Of a stretch of 64,000 bases of DNA, positions 35,426-43,971 are shown in pieces. The first letter of the stretch is position 1. Each line of letters opens with the position of its first letter. The DNA is from Scytonema millei VB511283 (lineage in GTDB: Bacteria; Cyanobacteriota; Cyanobacteriia; Cyanobacteriales; Chroococcidiopsidaceae), in the NCBI RefSeq assembly GCF_000817735.3, contig NZ_JTJC03000005.1, forward strand, positions 62,001-126,000, in the 5' to 3' direction. The notes below the pieces were generated by a model. That model worked only from the letters and a program-made list of their open reading frames with translations, was not told the origin of the DNA and made no database searches. Both the position numbers and the translations under genes were made by a program.

Positions 35426-36232
35426 ATGGCTCCAATAGTACTGATTACAGGCGCATCCCAAGGAATCGGCGAAGCAACTGCTTTGCTTTTTGCCAGCAAA
35501 GGTTACGATCTCGTGCTGGCTGCGCGACATAGAGATCGCCTCGCGGTTGTAGCGGAGGAGATCCAAAAACTAGATCGCCAAGCCTTGGTAGTCCCTACAG
35601 ATGTTAGAGATCCAGACCAAGTAAAAAATCTGATCGACAAAGCACTAGAACATTATGGCGCAATTGATGTCCTCATCAACAATGCCGGAATATACGTCTC
35701 AGGTCCGGTAGAAAGCTTTTCCCTAGAAGAGTGGCATCATACAATCGATACCAACCTCTGCGGCTACGTTCATACAATCCACAGCGTTTTACCGCACATG
35801 TTGGCACGTAGACAAGGCGCGATCGTCAATATCAGTTCGATTGGGGGTAAAGTACCAATTCCTTACCTAGCTCCCTACACTGCCACTAAATTCGGCGTTG
35901 CTGGCATGACAGCAGCCATGCATTCAGAACTTAAGCCTAAAGGAATTCACGTCTGCGGCATCTATCCCAACATCATCAAAACCAGTTTTACAGAACGGGC
36001 AATTTTTACAGGTCATGATGATGCAGATGCCCAATCGCGCCGACAACAGTTAGAAGAAATATTACATACCCCTTTTGTAGAAAAGCCGGAAGATGTAGCG
36101 AAAGCAATTTGGGAAGGAGTTAAACACCAACGGGCTGAAGTCGTAGTTGGTTCTGCTAATTTCGCTCAAGCTGCATACAATGTATTCCCTGGGGTCGTGC
36201 AATGGTTGTCTCGGCAAACATTTAAAAAATAA
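35426..36232 (+). CDS. Short-chain dehydrogenase/reductase
   Basis: A 268-residue classical SDR: T-G-A-S-Q-G-I-G (8-15), A-A-R-H-R indicating NADP(H), N-N-A-G-I near 90, S-S-I-G near 139 and Y-T-A-T-K near 153. The C-terminal half (K-P-E-D-V-A-K-A-I-W-E-G-V) resembles the cyanobacterial SDRs related to DltE/YqjQ-type reductases. Substrate unknown. The stop is followed within a few bases by GTAAGTC heptamers. Confidence 0.9.
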   Translation: MAPIVLITGASQGIGEATALLFASKGYDLVLAARHRDRLAVVAEEIQKLDRQALVVPTDVRDPDQVKNLIDKALEHYGAIDVLINNAGIYVSGPVESFSLEEWHHTIDTNLCGYVHTIHSVLPHMLARRQGAIVNISSIGGKVPIPYLAPYTATKFGVAGMTAAMHSELKPKGIHVCGIYPNIIKTSFTERAIFTGHDDADAQSRRQQLEEILHTPFVEKPEDVAKAIWEGVKHQRAEVVVGSANFAQAAYNVFPGVVQWLSRQTFKK

Positions 36233-36260
36233 GTTGTAAGTCGTAAGTCGTAAGTCGTAA
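36230..36260. repeat. GTAAGTC heptamer array (left copy)
   Basis: Four units of GTCGTAA lie between the SDR and the four-helix-bundle gene. An inverted array of the same heptamer lies at 36650-36682. Confidence 0.92.
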
Positions 36261-36261
36261 G

Positions 36262-36618
36262 TTATTTTGCCTTCAGTTTTTGAGTGGAGGTGACTAAAAT
36301 TTTTCCAATTTCGTTAGCTTCATCTAATAACGGTTGAAATCTTTTAGGATTAACCATGCCAGATTCAATTAAGATTTCTAGCCAGTATTGTGTTTCTCTA
36401 GCTTCTTTCAATGCTATTTCCATTTTGTGTAAAAAATCTTTATCAGATTGAGCAGATTTACTTTCCCGAATATTTGCGCCTATAGATGTACCGGAACGTA
36501 GGAGTTGTTTTGATAGTGTCCTGTAAATGCCTGGCTTTTCATCTAAAAAGTGAGATGCTTTGATAATTCTGATAGCAAATTGCTTGGTTCTCTCAGTAAT
36601 TGGAACAACTTTACTCAT
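36262..36618 (-). CDS. Four-helix-bundle protein (23S rRNA intervening-sequence-type)
   Basis: About 118 residues, all helical, with the family signature F-A-I-R-I-I-K, L-L-R-S-G-T-S-I-G-A-N-I-R-E-S, F-L-H-K-M-E-I-A-L-K-E-A-R-E-T-Q-Y-W-L. These proteins were first found encoded in 23S rRNA intervening sequences and are now known scattered in many genomes, often next to mobile or repetitive DNA; related avd proteins assist diversity-generating retroelements. No reverse transcriptase is near. The gene is bracketed by inverted GTAAGTC arrays. M-S-K start chosen; an M-C-M start six bases earlier is possible. Confidence 0.9.
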   Translation of the reverse strand: MSKVVPITERTKQFAIRIIKASHFLDEKPGIYRTLSKQLLRSGTSIGANIRESKSAQSDKDFLHKMEIALKEARETQYWLEILIESGMVNPKRFQPLLDEANEIGKILVTSTQKLKAK

Positions 36619-36649
36619 ACACATACTTAAAGTATATGTATAAAATATA

Positions 36650-36682
36650 ACACTTACGACTTACGACTTACGACTTACGACT
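36650..36682. repeat. CTTACGA heptamer array (right copy, inverted)
   Basis: Four units of the reverse-complement heptamer, directly after the lpxD gene; the lpxD stop codon TAA is itself supplied by the array. Confidence 0.92.
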
Positions 36683-37715
36683 TGCCGCGCTGAAGTTGCT
36701 TGAAAAATTCGTATATCTCTGGCAGTCGCTTGTAAATAGCTGAGTTTTTGAGATAGATTTTGTGGGGAATAGCAGGATAACCGGAAACAATGTCTTTCGG
36801 TTTAACGTTGTGATAAATCCCTGTTTTTGCAGAAGCGATCGCCCCATTTCCCATTTTGACTTCGTTGGCAATTCCCACCTGTCCGCCAAGAATGACTCCA
36901 TCTCCCAATTCGACGGCTCCCGCTAAACCAACTTGCGCCGCCATGGCACAGTTAGCACCGATTTTGCAACCGTGACCGATGTGTACCAGATTATCGAGTT
37001 TGGTATTGCGACCGATGCGGGTTTCTCCTACAGCAGGACGATCGATCGTGCTGTTACATCCTACTTCTACGCCATCTTCTAGCACCACAAAGCCAGACTG
37101 TGGCATTTTGACCCAACCAGTTGCCGTAGGCACGAAGCCAAACCCTTCTGCACCAATGACAACCCCGCTGTGAATCACGCAATCCTTACCAATCCGACTG
37201 CGTTCTTGGATCGTACAGTTAGCGTGTAACACCGTGCGATCGCCAATTTCTACATCTGGATAAATGACTACATTAGGATGAATGCAAGCGCGATCGCCAA
37301 TTTTTCCACCAGCTTCAATAACAACATGTGCGCCAATTGCCACTTCCGCACCTAACTGTACCGAAGAATGAATCACAGCCGTGGGATGAATCGCTGGTTT
37401 GGGACGATAGGGCTGATAGAACAACGCCAGCGTCTGAGCAAACATCAATTTGGGTTGAGACGTAGAGATCCACGCAACTCCCCGTTGTTGCGCTTGCTCC
37501 TTTAAAGTTTCATCTTGAGGCAAAATCAGGGCACTAGCGCCAGTTTCATGAATGTAAGCAGCAAACTTGTCCCCGTCGATGTAGCTGATATTTTCAGTTG
37601 TCGCTAGATCGACTGCGGCTATACCCGTAATTTCAGGATCGCAGTCTGGCTTAGTAGCAAGGCTGTTATTGCTAGCCGCCTCACCCAATTTACTCACAAT
37701 TTCGCTAAATTTCAT
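36675..37715 (-). CDS. lpxD: UDP-3-O-acylglucosamine N-acyltransferase
   Basis: A 346-residue LpxD with an N-terminal uridine-binding domain (1-105) and a left-handed beta helix of hexapeptide repeats (about 110-320), including H-S-G-V-V-I-G-A-E-G-F-G-F and N-L-V-H-I-G-H-G-C-K-I-G with the catalytic His. It adds the second acyl chain in lipid A synthesis. Neighbouring lpxA/lpxC are not in the window. The last residues (G-K-S) and the stop are read from the GTCGTAA repeat, so the C-terminus has been set by repeat invasion. Confidence 0.95.
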   Translation of the reverse strand: MKFSEIVSKLGEAASNNSLATKPDCDPEITGIAAVDLATTENISYIDGDKFAAYIHETGASALILPQDETLKEQAQQRGVAWISTSQPKLMFAQTLALFYQPYRPKPAIHPTAVIHSSVQLGAEVAIGAHVVIEAGGKIGDRACIHPNVVIYPDVEIGDRTVLHANCTIQERSRIGKDCVIHSGVVIGAEGFGFVPTATGWVKMPQSGFVVLEDGVEVGCNSTIDRPAVGETRIGRNTKLDNLVHIGHGCKIGANCAMAAQVGLAGAVELGDGVILGGQVGIANEVKMGNGAIASAKTGIYHNVKPKDIVSGYPAIPHKIYLKNSAIYKRLPEIYEFFKQLQRGKS

Positions 37716-37725
37716 TTTCAGAGTT

Positions 37726-37812
37726 ACAGAGTTGGTAATTAGTAGTTGATGAGTAGCTGGTGGCTGGTGGCTAGTTGCTAGAATTCATCCATTCACCAGT
37801 CACTAGTCACTG
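37726..37812. repeat. GTAATTAGTAGTTG, GCTGGTGGCTG and CACTAGTC repeats
   Basis: Short repeat units between lpxD and the flavoprotein gene. Confidence 0.8.
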
Positions 37813-39180
37813 AGAACTGTTTCCCATCGCCTGTCCAGCCAACCATGCAGTTGTCCAGGCACTTTGAAAGTTGAAGCCTCCAGTTACGCCATCAATATCG
37901 AGGATTTCGCCAGCAAAGTAAAGCCCTGGGACGAGACGGCTTTGCATGGTTTTAAAGTCAACCTCTTTCAATTTGACCCCGCCACAGGTGACAAATTCTT
38001 CTTTGAAAGCTCCTTTGCCTTGGATGAGGTATTCAGCTTGAGCAATTTCTTGGATCAGGCGATCGATCTCCTTATTAGAGATTCCCGCCCAACGGTCTTC
38101 TGGCGCAATTCCCGCCCGTACAATTAGGTATTGCCAGAGACGGTGCGGCAAAACATTCACGCCACGATAAGAAGCGATCGCTTTTTTTGGTTGTGCTGTT
38201 TTGACGGAGAGAATTTGCGATCGCAGCGTTTCCCGATCCAATTCTGGCAACCAGTTAACCAATAGTTTCGCTTGATAATGACAGTCATGCAATGCCCTTG
38301 CCCCCCACGCCGAAAGCTTGAGGACGGCGGGACCGCTTAAACCCCAATGGGTAATTAGCAAAGCGCCTGTTTGTTCTAATTTTGTCTTACTATCCGTCAG
38401 CAATCGGAGATGCACGGGGTTCATGCTCACCCCTGCTAACTCCCGCAAACTCTTATCCAAAACATTGAAAGTAAACAAAGACGGGACTGGCGGCTCGATC
38501 TGATGTCCCAGCGATCGCGCTATGCGATAACCCGCCATATTACTACCCGTCGCTAATAGCAGGCGATCGCATTCTAGGACTTCGCCAGATTTGAGTTCGA
38601 CTTCAAATTTTGAATTGGTAGTTGGTTGACAGTTGACGGTTGACATCTGACGGTTGAAAACTTCTTCCTCAACCTCCTCAGCTTTCTCAGCTCTCTGTTC
38701 CCCGTTCCCCGTTCCCCGTTTCCTTTCTTCACTGATAACTGATAACTGACAACTGACAACTGAAACAGCAGCCACCGCTGCATTTGTCCTTACCTTCACA
38801 CCTGCTTTTGCGGCTGCATGGATCAGACATTCGATGATGGTTTCGGAATTATCGGTGATGGGAAACATCCGCCCGTCTGCTTCAGTTTTTAACTGTACGC
38901 CACGACGAGCAAACCAATCGACAGTATCTTGACTTTGAAACCGCGTAAATGCACCCCGCAAGGCTTTTCCGCCTCTGGGGTAATTTTGAACTAATGCGGC
39001 TGGATCGAAACAAGCATGGGTGACATTACAGCGCCCTCCGCCGGAGATTAGCACTTTCGTCAATGGTTGACGACCAGCTTCTAGTAAAGTGACTTCCGTA
39101 TGGGGATGGTTTTCCGCACAGGCGATCGCGCTAAAAAAACCCGCCGCCCCACCGCCGATAACTATGACTTTCAATTGCAA
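37807..39180 (-). CDS. BaiN/HI0933-type FAD-dependent oxidoreductase (with repeat-derived insert)
   Basis: The 457-residue flavoprotein has the dinucleotide motif I-G-G-G-A-A-G-F near 8-15, G-G-G-R-C-N-V-T-H near 47, A-T-G-S-N, and a C-terminal D-I-D-G-V-T-G-G-F-N-F-Q, typical of the HI0933/YhiN group. A 52-residue insertion (about 139-190; 38611-38766) is encoded by GTCAGTTAT, GGGAACG and TGACAGT-like heptamers, seen as V-V-S-C-Q-L-S-V-I-S. It sits where the family has a surface loop. The start is TTG (39180 or 39174), since no ATG precedes the Rossmann motif. The reaction is uncertain. Confidence 0.9.
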   Translation of the reverse strand: MQLKVIVIGGGAAGFFSAIACAENHPHTEVTLLEAGRQPLTKVLISGGGRCNVTHACFDPAALVQNYPRGGKALRGAFTRFQSQDTVDWFARRGVQLKTEADGRMFPITDNSETIIECLIHAAAKAGVKVRTNAAVAAVSVVSCQLSVISEERKRGTGNGEQRAEKAEEVEEEVFNRQMSTVNCQPTTNSKFEVELKSGEVLECDRLLLATGSNMAGYRIARSLGHQIEPPVPSLFTFNVLDKSLRELAGVSMNPVHLRLLTDSKTKLEQTGALLITHWGLSGPAVLKLSAWGARALHDCHYQAKLLVNWLPELDRETLRSQILSVKTAQPKKAIASYRGVNVLPHRLWQYLIVRAGIAPEDRWAGISNKEIDRLIQEIAQAEYLIQGKGAFKEEFVTCGGVKLKEVDFKTMQSRLVPGLYFAGEILDIDGVTGGFNFQSAWTTAWLAGQAMGNSSQ

Positions 39181-39182
39181 GG

Positions 39183-39262
39183 TAGTTGGTTGTTGGTTGT
39201 TGGTTGACGGTTGACAGTTGACAGTCGCTCAATCGCTGACAACTGATAACTGACAACTGATT
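39183..39262. repeat. GTTGGTT/GTTGACA/CTGATAA heptamers
   Basis: Repeat array filling the spacer between the uvrB stop and the flavoprotein start. Confidence 0.88.
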
Positions 39263-41259
39263 TAATGTCCCAGCAATTTATCCCGCAGATGCTTGATGCG
39301 ATCGCGATATTTTGCTGCTTCTTCAAATTCTAGATTTTTTGCCGCTTCTTTCATCTGCGCTTCCAGTTGGGTAATCAATTCTGGAATCTGTTCTAAGGGT
39401 AAATCGCTGGCTTGTTCGTAGACGGTTTCTAATTCTTGGGTGTTTAAGCGGCGCGACACGGCTAAGAAGGATAAAATCGCGTTACTCGATTTTTTCACGA
39501 TCTGCTGGGGCGTAATTCCGTGCTTTTCGTTATATTCGATTTGGATTGCCCGTCGTCGTTCTGTTTCAGAGATCGCCTTTGCCATGCTATCTGTGAGGTT
39601 ATCGGCGTACAAAATCGCCTGTCCCCGCACGTTTCGGGCTGCCCTACCGATAGTTTGAATCAGCGATCGCTCTGCCCGCAAGAATCCTTCTTTATCCGCG
39701 TCTAAAATTGCCACTAGGGAGACTTCGGGTAAGTCTAATCCTTCCCGTAACAAGTTCACTCCTACCAGGACATCAAAACTACCTTCGCGCAAATCTTGCA
39801 AAATTTCGATCCGCTCGATCGAGTTAATTTCAGAGTGGAGGTAGCGGACGCGAATACCGTGGTCTTGAAGATATTCTGTCAGGTCTTCTGCCATCCGCTT
39901 TGTCAGTGTTGTTACTAGCGTCCGTTCGCGCCGATCCACCCGCTGTTTAATTTCACCTAAAAGATCGTCAATTTGCCCCTCGGTAGGACGGACGAAAATC
40001 TCTGGATCGACTACACCTGTAGGACGAATCACTTGTTCTACTACTCGTCCCTCTGAAACTTCTAATTCCCAATTACCAGGGGTAGCAGAAACGAATACAC
40101 ACTGATTCACTTTTGTCCAAAATTCTTCTGATTTTAACGGGCGGTTATCGGCGGCGCTGGGTAGGCGGAAACCATGATCGATCAAGACTAACTTACGGGC
40201 GCGATCGCCGTTGTACATCCCCCGGATCTGGGGTACGGTGACGTGAGACTCATCTACAACCAACAGCCAATCGTTCGGGAAATAATCGATCAAACACTCT
40301 GGCGGTTCCCCTGCTTGTCTTCCCGCTAGGTGACGGGAATAGTTTTCTACGCCATTGCAATAGCCGACTTCACGCAACATTTCTAAGTCATAGCGCGTCC
40401 GCTGGTCGATGCGTTGCGCTTCAAGCAACTTATTCTCTGCTTCTAATTCAGCTTTACGCTGTTTTAGTTCCGCCGCGATCGCCTCAAGCGCGACTTCTAA
40501 CTGTTCTTCTGGAGTGACGAAGTGTCGCGCTGGATAGATATTCAACGCTTCCAAACTCTGAAGGATTTCCCCTGTCACTGGATCGACATATCGAATTGCG
40601 TCGATCTCGTCCCCAAAGAATTCTACTCTGACGATTCGGTCTTCGTAAGCGGGTCCAATTTCTAATACATCACCCCGCACGCGGAATTTTCCCCGCCCCA
40701 TTTCTACATCGTTGCGGTTGTACTGTACGGATGCTAAGCTGCGTAAAATTTCCCGCTGGTTCACTTCCATTCCCACTTGTAAGGGAATCGAGGCGCGGAG
40801 GTACTCGGCTGGCATTCCCAAGCCATAAATACAACTGATAGAAGCAACGACGATCGCGTCTCGCCGTTCAAAAAGCGATCGCGTAGCGGAGTGGCGCAGC
40901 ATATCGATCTCGTCGTTGATCGAAGCACTTTTTTCAATAAATGTATCGGTGACAGGGATGTAGGCTTCTGGTTGGTAGTAATCGTAATAACTGACAAAGT
41001 ACTCTACCGCATTATTGGGGAAAAACTCCCGCAACTCGTTACAAAGTTGGGCAGCAAGGGTTTTATTGTGAGCGAGTACCAGCGTTGGCTTGCCAATCTT
41101 TTCAATCACCGCAGCCATTGTAAACGTCTTACCCGTTCCCGTAGCTCCAAGTAAAGTTTGATAACGATGTCCGGCTTGAATGGACTTTACAAGTTGAGCG
41201 ATCGCCTGCGGTTGATCGCCTGTAGGTGTAAACGGCGCTTGAAGGCTAAATTGCATCAT
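39262..41259 (-). CDS. uvrB: UvrABC excinuclease subunit B
   Basis: A 665-residue UvrB: Walker A G-A-T-G-T-G-K-T at 38-45, the damage-binding beta-hairpin with [10 protein letters not shown], helicase motifs including V-D-E-S-H-V-T and R-A-A-R-N-V-R-G, and a C-terminal UVR motif ([14 protein letters not shown]). It hands damaged DNA from UvrA to UvrC in nucleotide excision repair. Full length, no anomalies. Two adjacent ATGs (41259, 41256) are possible starts. Confidence 0.97.
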   Translation of the reverse strand: MMQFSLQAPFTPTGDQPQAIAQLVKSIQAGHRYQTLLGATGTGKTFTMAAVIEKIGKPTLVLAHNKTLAAQLCNELREFFPNNAVEYFVSYYDYYQPEAYIPVTDTFIEKSASINDEIDMLRHSATRSLFERRDAIVVASISCIYGLGMPAEYLRASIPLQVGMEVNQREILRSLASVQYNRNDVEMGRGKFRVRGDVLEIGPAYEDRIVRVEFFGDEIDAIRYVDPVTGEILQSLEALNIYPARHFVTPEEQLEVALEAIAAELKQRKAELEAENKLLEAQRIDQRTRYDLEMLREVGYCNGVENYSRHLAGRQAGEPPECLIDYFPNDWLLVVDESHVTVPQIRGMYNGDRARKLVLIDHGFRLPSAADNRPLKSEEFWTKVNQCVFVSATPGNWELEVSEGRVVEQVIRPTGVVDPEIFVRPTEGQIDDLLGEIKQRVDRRERTLVTTLTKRMAEDLTEYLQDHGIRVRYLHSEINSIERIEILQDLREGSFDVLVGVNLLREGLDLPEVSLVAILDADKEGFLRAERSLIQTIGRAARNVRGQAILYADNLTDSMAKAISETERRRAIQIEYNEKHGITPQQIVKKSSNAILSFLAVSRRLNTQELETVYEQASDLPLEQIPELITQLEAQMKEAAKNLEFEEAAKYRDRIKHLRDKLLGH

Positions 41260-41267
41260 AAAGAAGG

Positions 41268-41378
41268 GGCTAGGGGCTGGGGGCTAGGAGTTAGGGTAAG
41301 AAGAGAGCTGAGGGGAATGAGGAGACTGAGGGAACAACTATCAATTACCAATTACCAATTACCAACTACCAACTGCGT
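41268..41378. repeat. Mosaic repeats upstream of uvrB
   Basis: GGGGCTAG/GGGCTAGG, GAGGAGACTGAGG and ACCAATT/ACCAACT units; the uvrB promoter must lie in or beyond this block. Confidence 0.85.
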
Positions 41379-41551
41379 TTAATATATCTTAACATATTTA
41401 AGTTTTTCTATGTTTAGCCCGTTAAGATACCTATAACTATATAATCTTTTTTAACGTTAAACTCAGATAGCAGTAATTAACCGATAAAAAGCACTCGGAA
41501 TTTTCTCTGGCTATTTGCTATTGCTCGATAGAAACTTAGAGGTTTGCGATT

Positions 41552-42082
41552 ATGACTAATGCCAGTAATGCTAGAAAAAATGGTAATGGTTCCACCAGCC
41601 GCAGATCGCGTGCCAAGAGTACTGATTCCAAGGCAGAGAACCAAGTGGTGACTGGCGAGATTGAAACTTCAGCTATAACTGTCTCTGCCGATGGCAAGCC
41701 ACTTGCTGGTGGTAGCGTTGTCAACGTGGCAGGACTGCGCCCCATCGCCGCAAGTAGTATGGTGGTGCGAGAAGAAGTGAACATGCATGGGATTCGCCCC
41801 ATCATGGCTAGCGATTTTGAGGTATTTGACACGGTAAATCTTTCCGGTATCCGCCCGATTGAAGCAAACCATTTAGAAATTGTAGACACGATCAACTCAG
41901 CCGGATTGCGTCCAATTATGGCAGACGAGTTCAAGTACTCCAACATTATCCCCTTGATGGGCGATCGCCCCATCGCCGAAGATGCCTTCGATTTCTCCAA
42001 CACATATGTATCTTCTGGAATGCGTCCAATTGCTTCTAATGAAATCGATAACTATCCATATTTAATGGGTTATATCGATTAA
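41552..42082 (+). CDS. Protein with six exact 19-residue G-x-R-P-I repeats, unknown function
   Basis: The 176-residue protein has a basic, Ser/Asn/Lys-rich disordered start (1-30), a short linker, then six tandem repeats of exactly 19 residues at 57-75, 76-94, 95-113, 114-132, 133-151 and 152-170, ending L-M-G-Y-I-D. The consensus is [V/I]-N-x-x-G-[I/L]-R-P-I-x-A-x-x-[F/M/L]-x-[V/F/Y]-x-[D/N]-T. Regular length and alternating hydrophobic positions suggest a solenoid or repeated beta-hairpin. I do not recognise a named domain. AGAGG lies before the ATG, and a terminator follows. It stands alone upstream of the CsbD gene. Confidence 0.88.
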   Translation: MTNASNARKNGNGSTSRRSRAKSTDSKAENQVVTGEIETSAITVSADGKPLAGGSVVNVAGLRPIAASSMVVREEVNMHGIRPIMASDFEVFDTVNLSGIRPIEANHLEIVDTINSAGLRPIMADEFKYSNIIPLMGDRPIAEDAFDFSNTYVSSGMRPIASNEIDNYPYLMGYID

Positions 42083-42110
42083 AAAATCAAAATACAATCG
42101 TGCCTTTACC

Positions 42111-42142
42111 AACCTAGTTGTTTAATGCAGCTAGGTTTTTTG
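42111..42142 (+). terminator. Terminator after the R-P-I repeat protein
   Basis: A 10-bp stem (AACCTAGTTG with CAGCTAGGTT, one G-T pair) over a short loop, followed by TTTTTTG. Confidence 0.88.
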
Positions 42143-42170
42143 TTAGTAAGTGGTAATTGGTAATCGATGG

Positions 42171-42203
42171 AAGTAGGGTGGGCAATGTTCACCCTACTTT
42201 TCT
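42171..42203. repeat. Palindromic element AAGTAGGGTG/CACCCTACTT
   Basis: Perfect 10-bp arms around 9 bp, followed by TTTT; possibly a second terminator. Confidence 0.75.
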
Positions 42204-42268
42204 AGCTTTGCACTTTACTTTGAATCAACCCATTTCTACGTAATAAAATTTTGATTAGTTACGCCAGC

Positions 42269-42305
42269 GCGTCACGCACCAAAAACTGAGAGTGATGCGT
42301 GACGC
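42269..42305. repeat. Palindromic element GCGTCACGCA/TGCGTGACGC
   Basis: Perfect 10-bp arms around a 17-base loop, flanked by GCTAACGCATCCTACG, a sequence common in cyanobacterial intergenic repeats. Confidence 0.75.
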
Positions 42306-42566
42306 GATCGTGCTAACGCATCCTACGTAAATTTCAAAAATTAAATATGAGTTCTAAGTTCCAAAATTCACGTTTTTGACTTTTATCTTTTAAATTTTGA
42401 CTTAACTTAACATTCCTCTCTTTCTTTTTATAGAGAACTCGAATCAGTCTTGTGGCAGAAGGCTAAAACTATTATTTTCAGATAGATTGTTCAATGTGAG
42501 AGATAAAAGCTCTCCCAAGTTGACAATCAACTTAGAAGCTAATTTGAATTCACAAGGAGAAATAGC

Positions 42567-42746
42567 ATGAGCGCAGAAGATAGAGCAAAAGCTACTGCTA
42601 AAAATATTGAAGGAAAAGCCCAAGAAGCTTTAGGAAACATTACAGGCGATCCTGAAGATAAAGCAGCAGGTAAAGCTAAGCAAGCAGAAGGTCAAACACG
42701 TCATGCTGCTGAAGACGTGAAAGATGAAGTGAAGAAGAACCTCTAA
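42567..42746 (+). CDS. CsbD family stress-response protein
   Basis: A 59-residue, highly charged, Ala/Lys/Glu-rich protein (A-K-N-I-E-G-K-A-Q-E-A-L-G, then G-K-A-K-Q-A-E-G-Q) matching CsbD, a small stress protein controlled by sigma-B in Bacillus and general stress in many bacteria. It lacks hydrophobic core segments and is probably largely helical or disordered. AAGGAG is ideally placed seven bases before the ATG. It starts a run of three apparently stress-type genes on the same strand. Confidence 0.93.
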   Translation: MSAEDRAKATAKNIEGKAQEALGNITGDPEDKAAGKAKQAEGQTRHAAEDVKDEVKKNL

Positions 42747-42859
42747 TCAAATTTCAGAAAATTGGGAAGGTAAAAATAAGCAAAATTGTGTAATTTTACC
42801 TTCCTCACTTTTTTTTCAAAAACAGAATTGAAATCAATAATTTTAGGGAGGAAACGGAA

Positions 42860-43297
42860 GTGAATTTCATGCAGCACTTTCGTAGAATTGCGATTGTTCT
42901 TTCAGCAATTTTCTTACTGACAACAACAGTTGCTTGTAGTAGCAGCGTACAAGCAAGGCAACCCAATGCGAATGTACCAACAGTTAGTCGCAGCGCCGAT
43001 TACGGACAAATTGCCCGCGGAAATACACCAGTTGGGCAAGATTTCGGGACTTGGGTAACTCGCACGGGTAAAGGACTGGTTCAAGACGCATATGTAAGAG
43101 ACAACAATAAGCTAGGCGTAGTTATTACCCCAGATGTTCGTCCGAATGAAGTGAAGCCATTAGCGAAATCTTTGGCACAAGGGTTTCATAAAAACTTCCC
43201 TAATCAGGACTTGACAGTTTTAATGTACGCTCCTGACAAGAAACTGATTTTGACAGCACAATACGATGTGCAAACAAATCAGATTCAATACAAGTAG
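42860..43297 (+). CDS. Predicted lipoprotein, unknown function
   Basis: A 145-residue protein with a type II signal peptide: a basic start, hydrophobic core and lipobox T-T-V-A-C near residue 26, so it should be anchored in a membrane. The mature part has the conserved-looking segment D-Y-G-Q-I-A-R-G-N-T-P-V-G-Q-D-F-G and a C-terminal half rich in K and D (K-P-L-A-K-S-L-A-Q-G-F-H-K). The start is GTG at 42860, placed 9 bases after AGGGAGG; an ATG three codons later is too far from that site. Family not recognised. Confidence 0.82.
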   Translation: MNFMQHFRRIAIVLSAIFLLTTTVACSSSVQARQPNANVPTVSRSADYGQIARGNTPVGQDFGTWVTRTGKGLVQDAYVRDNNKLGVVITPDVRPNEVKPLAKSLAQGFHKNFPNQDLTVLMYAPDKKLILTAQYDVQTNQIQYK

Positions 43298-43376
43298 TGT
43301 CATTTGTCATTTGTCATTTGTTAAGTTGCTAACGATCGATGCCAAGTGAACGGTTTAAAAAAAGGAGATTGGAGTT

Positions 43377-43904
43377 ATGACTAGCAGCGACAAATACAGA
43401 AGGGAAATCATGAACGATCTAGCGCAAGGTAACACGGAAAACCTTGACGCATATTCCTCAAATAATCCAGAACAAGAGTACGAAAACTTTGACGATTTCG
43501 CTCAAAGATCGTCATACGATCAGCGCCGTCAAATGTTCGGTAATTCTTTACAGCACGAGCGCATTCCTCCAGCGCAAATGGAGCCAGAATTGCAGAAAGC
43601 GATCGCCCAAATTAAACCCAACGAACGGGATGATGTGGCGCGTGCTTTCTTTAAGCATTTAAGTAAGAAAGGACTCCACGATCGCGATTTAGAACAACAA
43701 CTGGGACTTTCTACTCACAATCCCAATCGCATGAGCGCTGATGATGTAAGCAAATTGGCTGCTTATGCATATCACAACCATCCAGACATCTTTCAAGAAG
43801 TCATGGCAGAACAACCTGCTATTATCAAGTTCCTGAGCAATCCTCTAGTAGCAGCCGTATTGGGTATCGCTGCGGCTAAGTGGCTAGGTAGCCATCGGAA
43901 ATAA
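43377..43904 (+). CDS. Conserved hypothetical protein with C-terminal hydrophobic segment
   Basis: A 175-residue protein: an acidic, Asn/Gln-rich first third, a central helical region with M-E-P-E-L-Q-K-A-I-A-Q-I and D-V-A-R-A-F-F-K-H-L-S-K-K-G-L, and a C-terminal hydrophobic stretch (about 150-168) ending in basic residues. AAAGGAG is placed well before the ATG. I do not recognise a named domain. Its position after csbD and the lipoprotein suggests co-induction under stress; this is by neighbourhood only. Confidence 0.78.
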   Translation: MTSSDKYRREIMNDLAQGNTENLDAYSSNNPEQEYENFDDFAQRSSYDQRRQMFGNSLQHERIPPAQMEPELQKAIAQIKPNERDDVARAFFKHLSKKGLHDRDLEQQLGLSTHNPNRMSADDVSKLAAYAYHNHPDIFQEVMAEQPAIIKFLSNPLVAAVLGIAAAKWLGSHRK

Positions 43905-43945
43905 CATCTAGGCATAGAGATGTATTGTGGTGCAATAGCATCATA

Positions 43946-43971
43946 TAGGGGCGCACAGCTGTGCGCCCCTA
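43946..43971. terminator. 26-bp perfect palindrome between convergent genes
   Basis: TAGGGGCGCACAGCTGTGCGCCCCTA is printed here in two parts: TAGGGGCGCACAG and CTGTGCGCCCCTA are perfect reverse complements with no loop. It overlaps the stop codon of the unknown minus-strand gene, and similar palindromes are dispersed in cyanobacterial genomes. A bidirectional terminator is the simplest reading. Confidence 0.75.

Larger units (their letters stand above)
42143..42566. other. Spacer with two palindromic elements upstream of csbD
   Basis: Contains AAGTAGGGTG/CACCCTACTT (42171-42199, with T-run) and GCGTCACGCA/TGCGTGACGC (42269-42305), both resembling dispersed cyanobacterial palindromes, then about 200 bp of unique sequence that should hold the csbD promoter. 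Confidence 0.65.
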
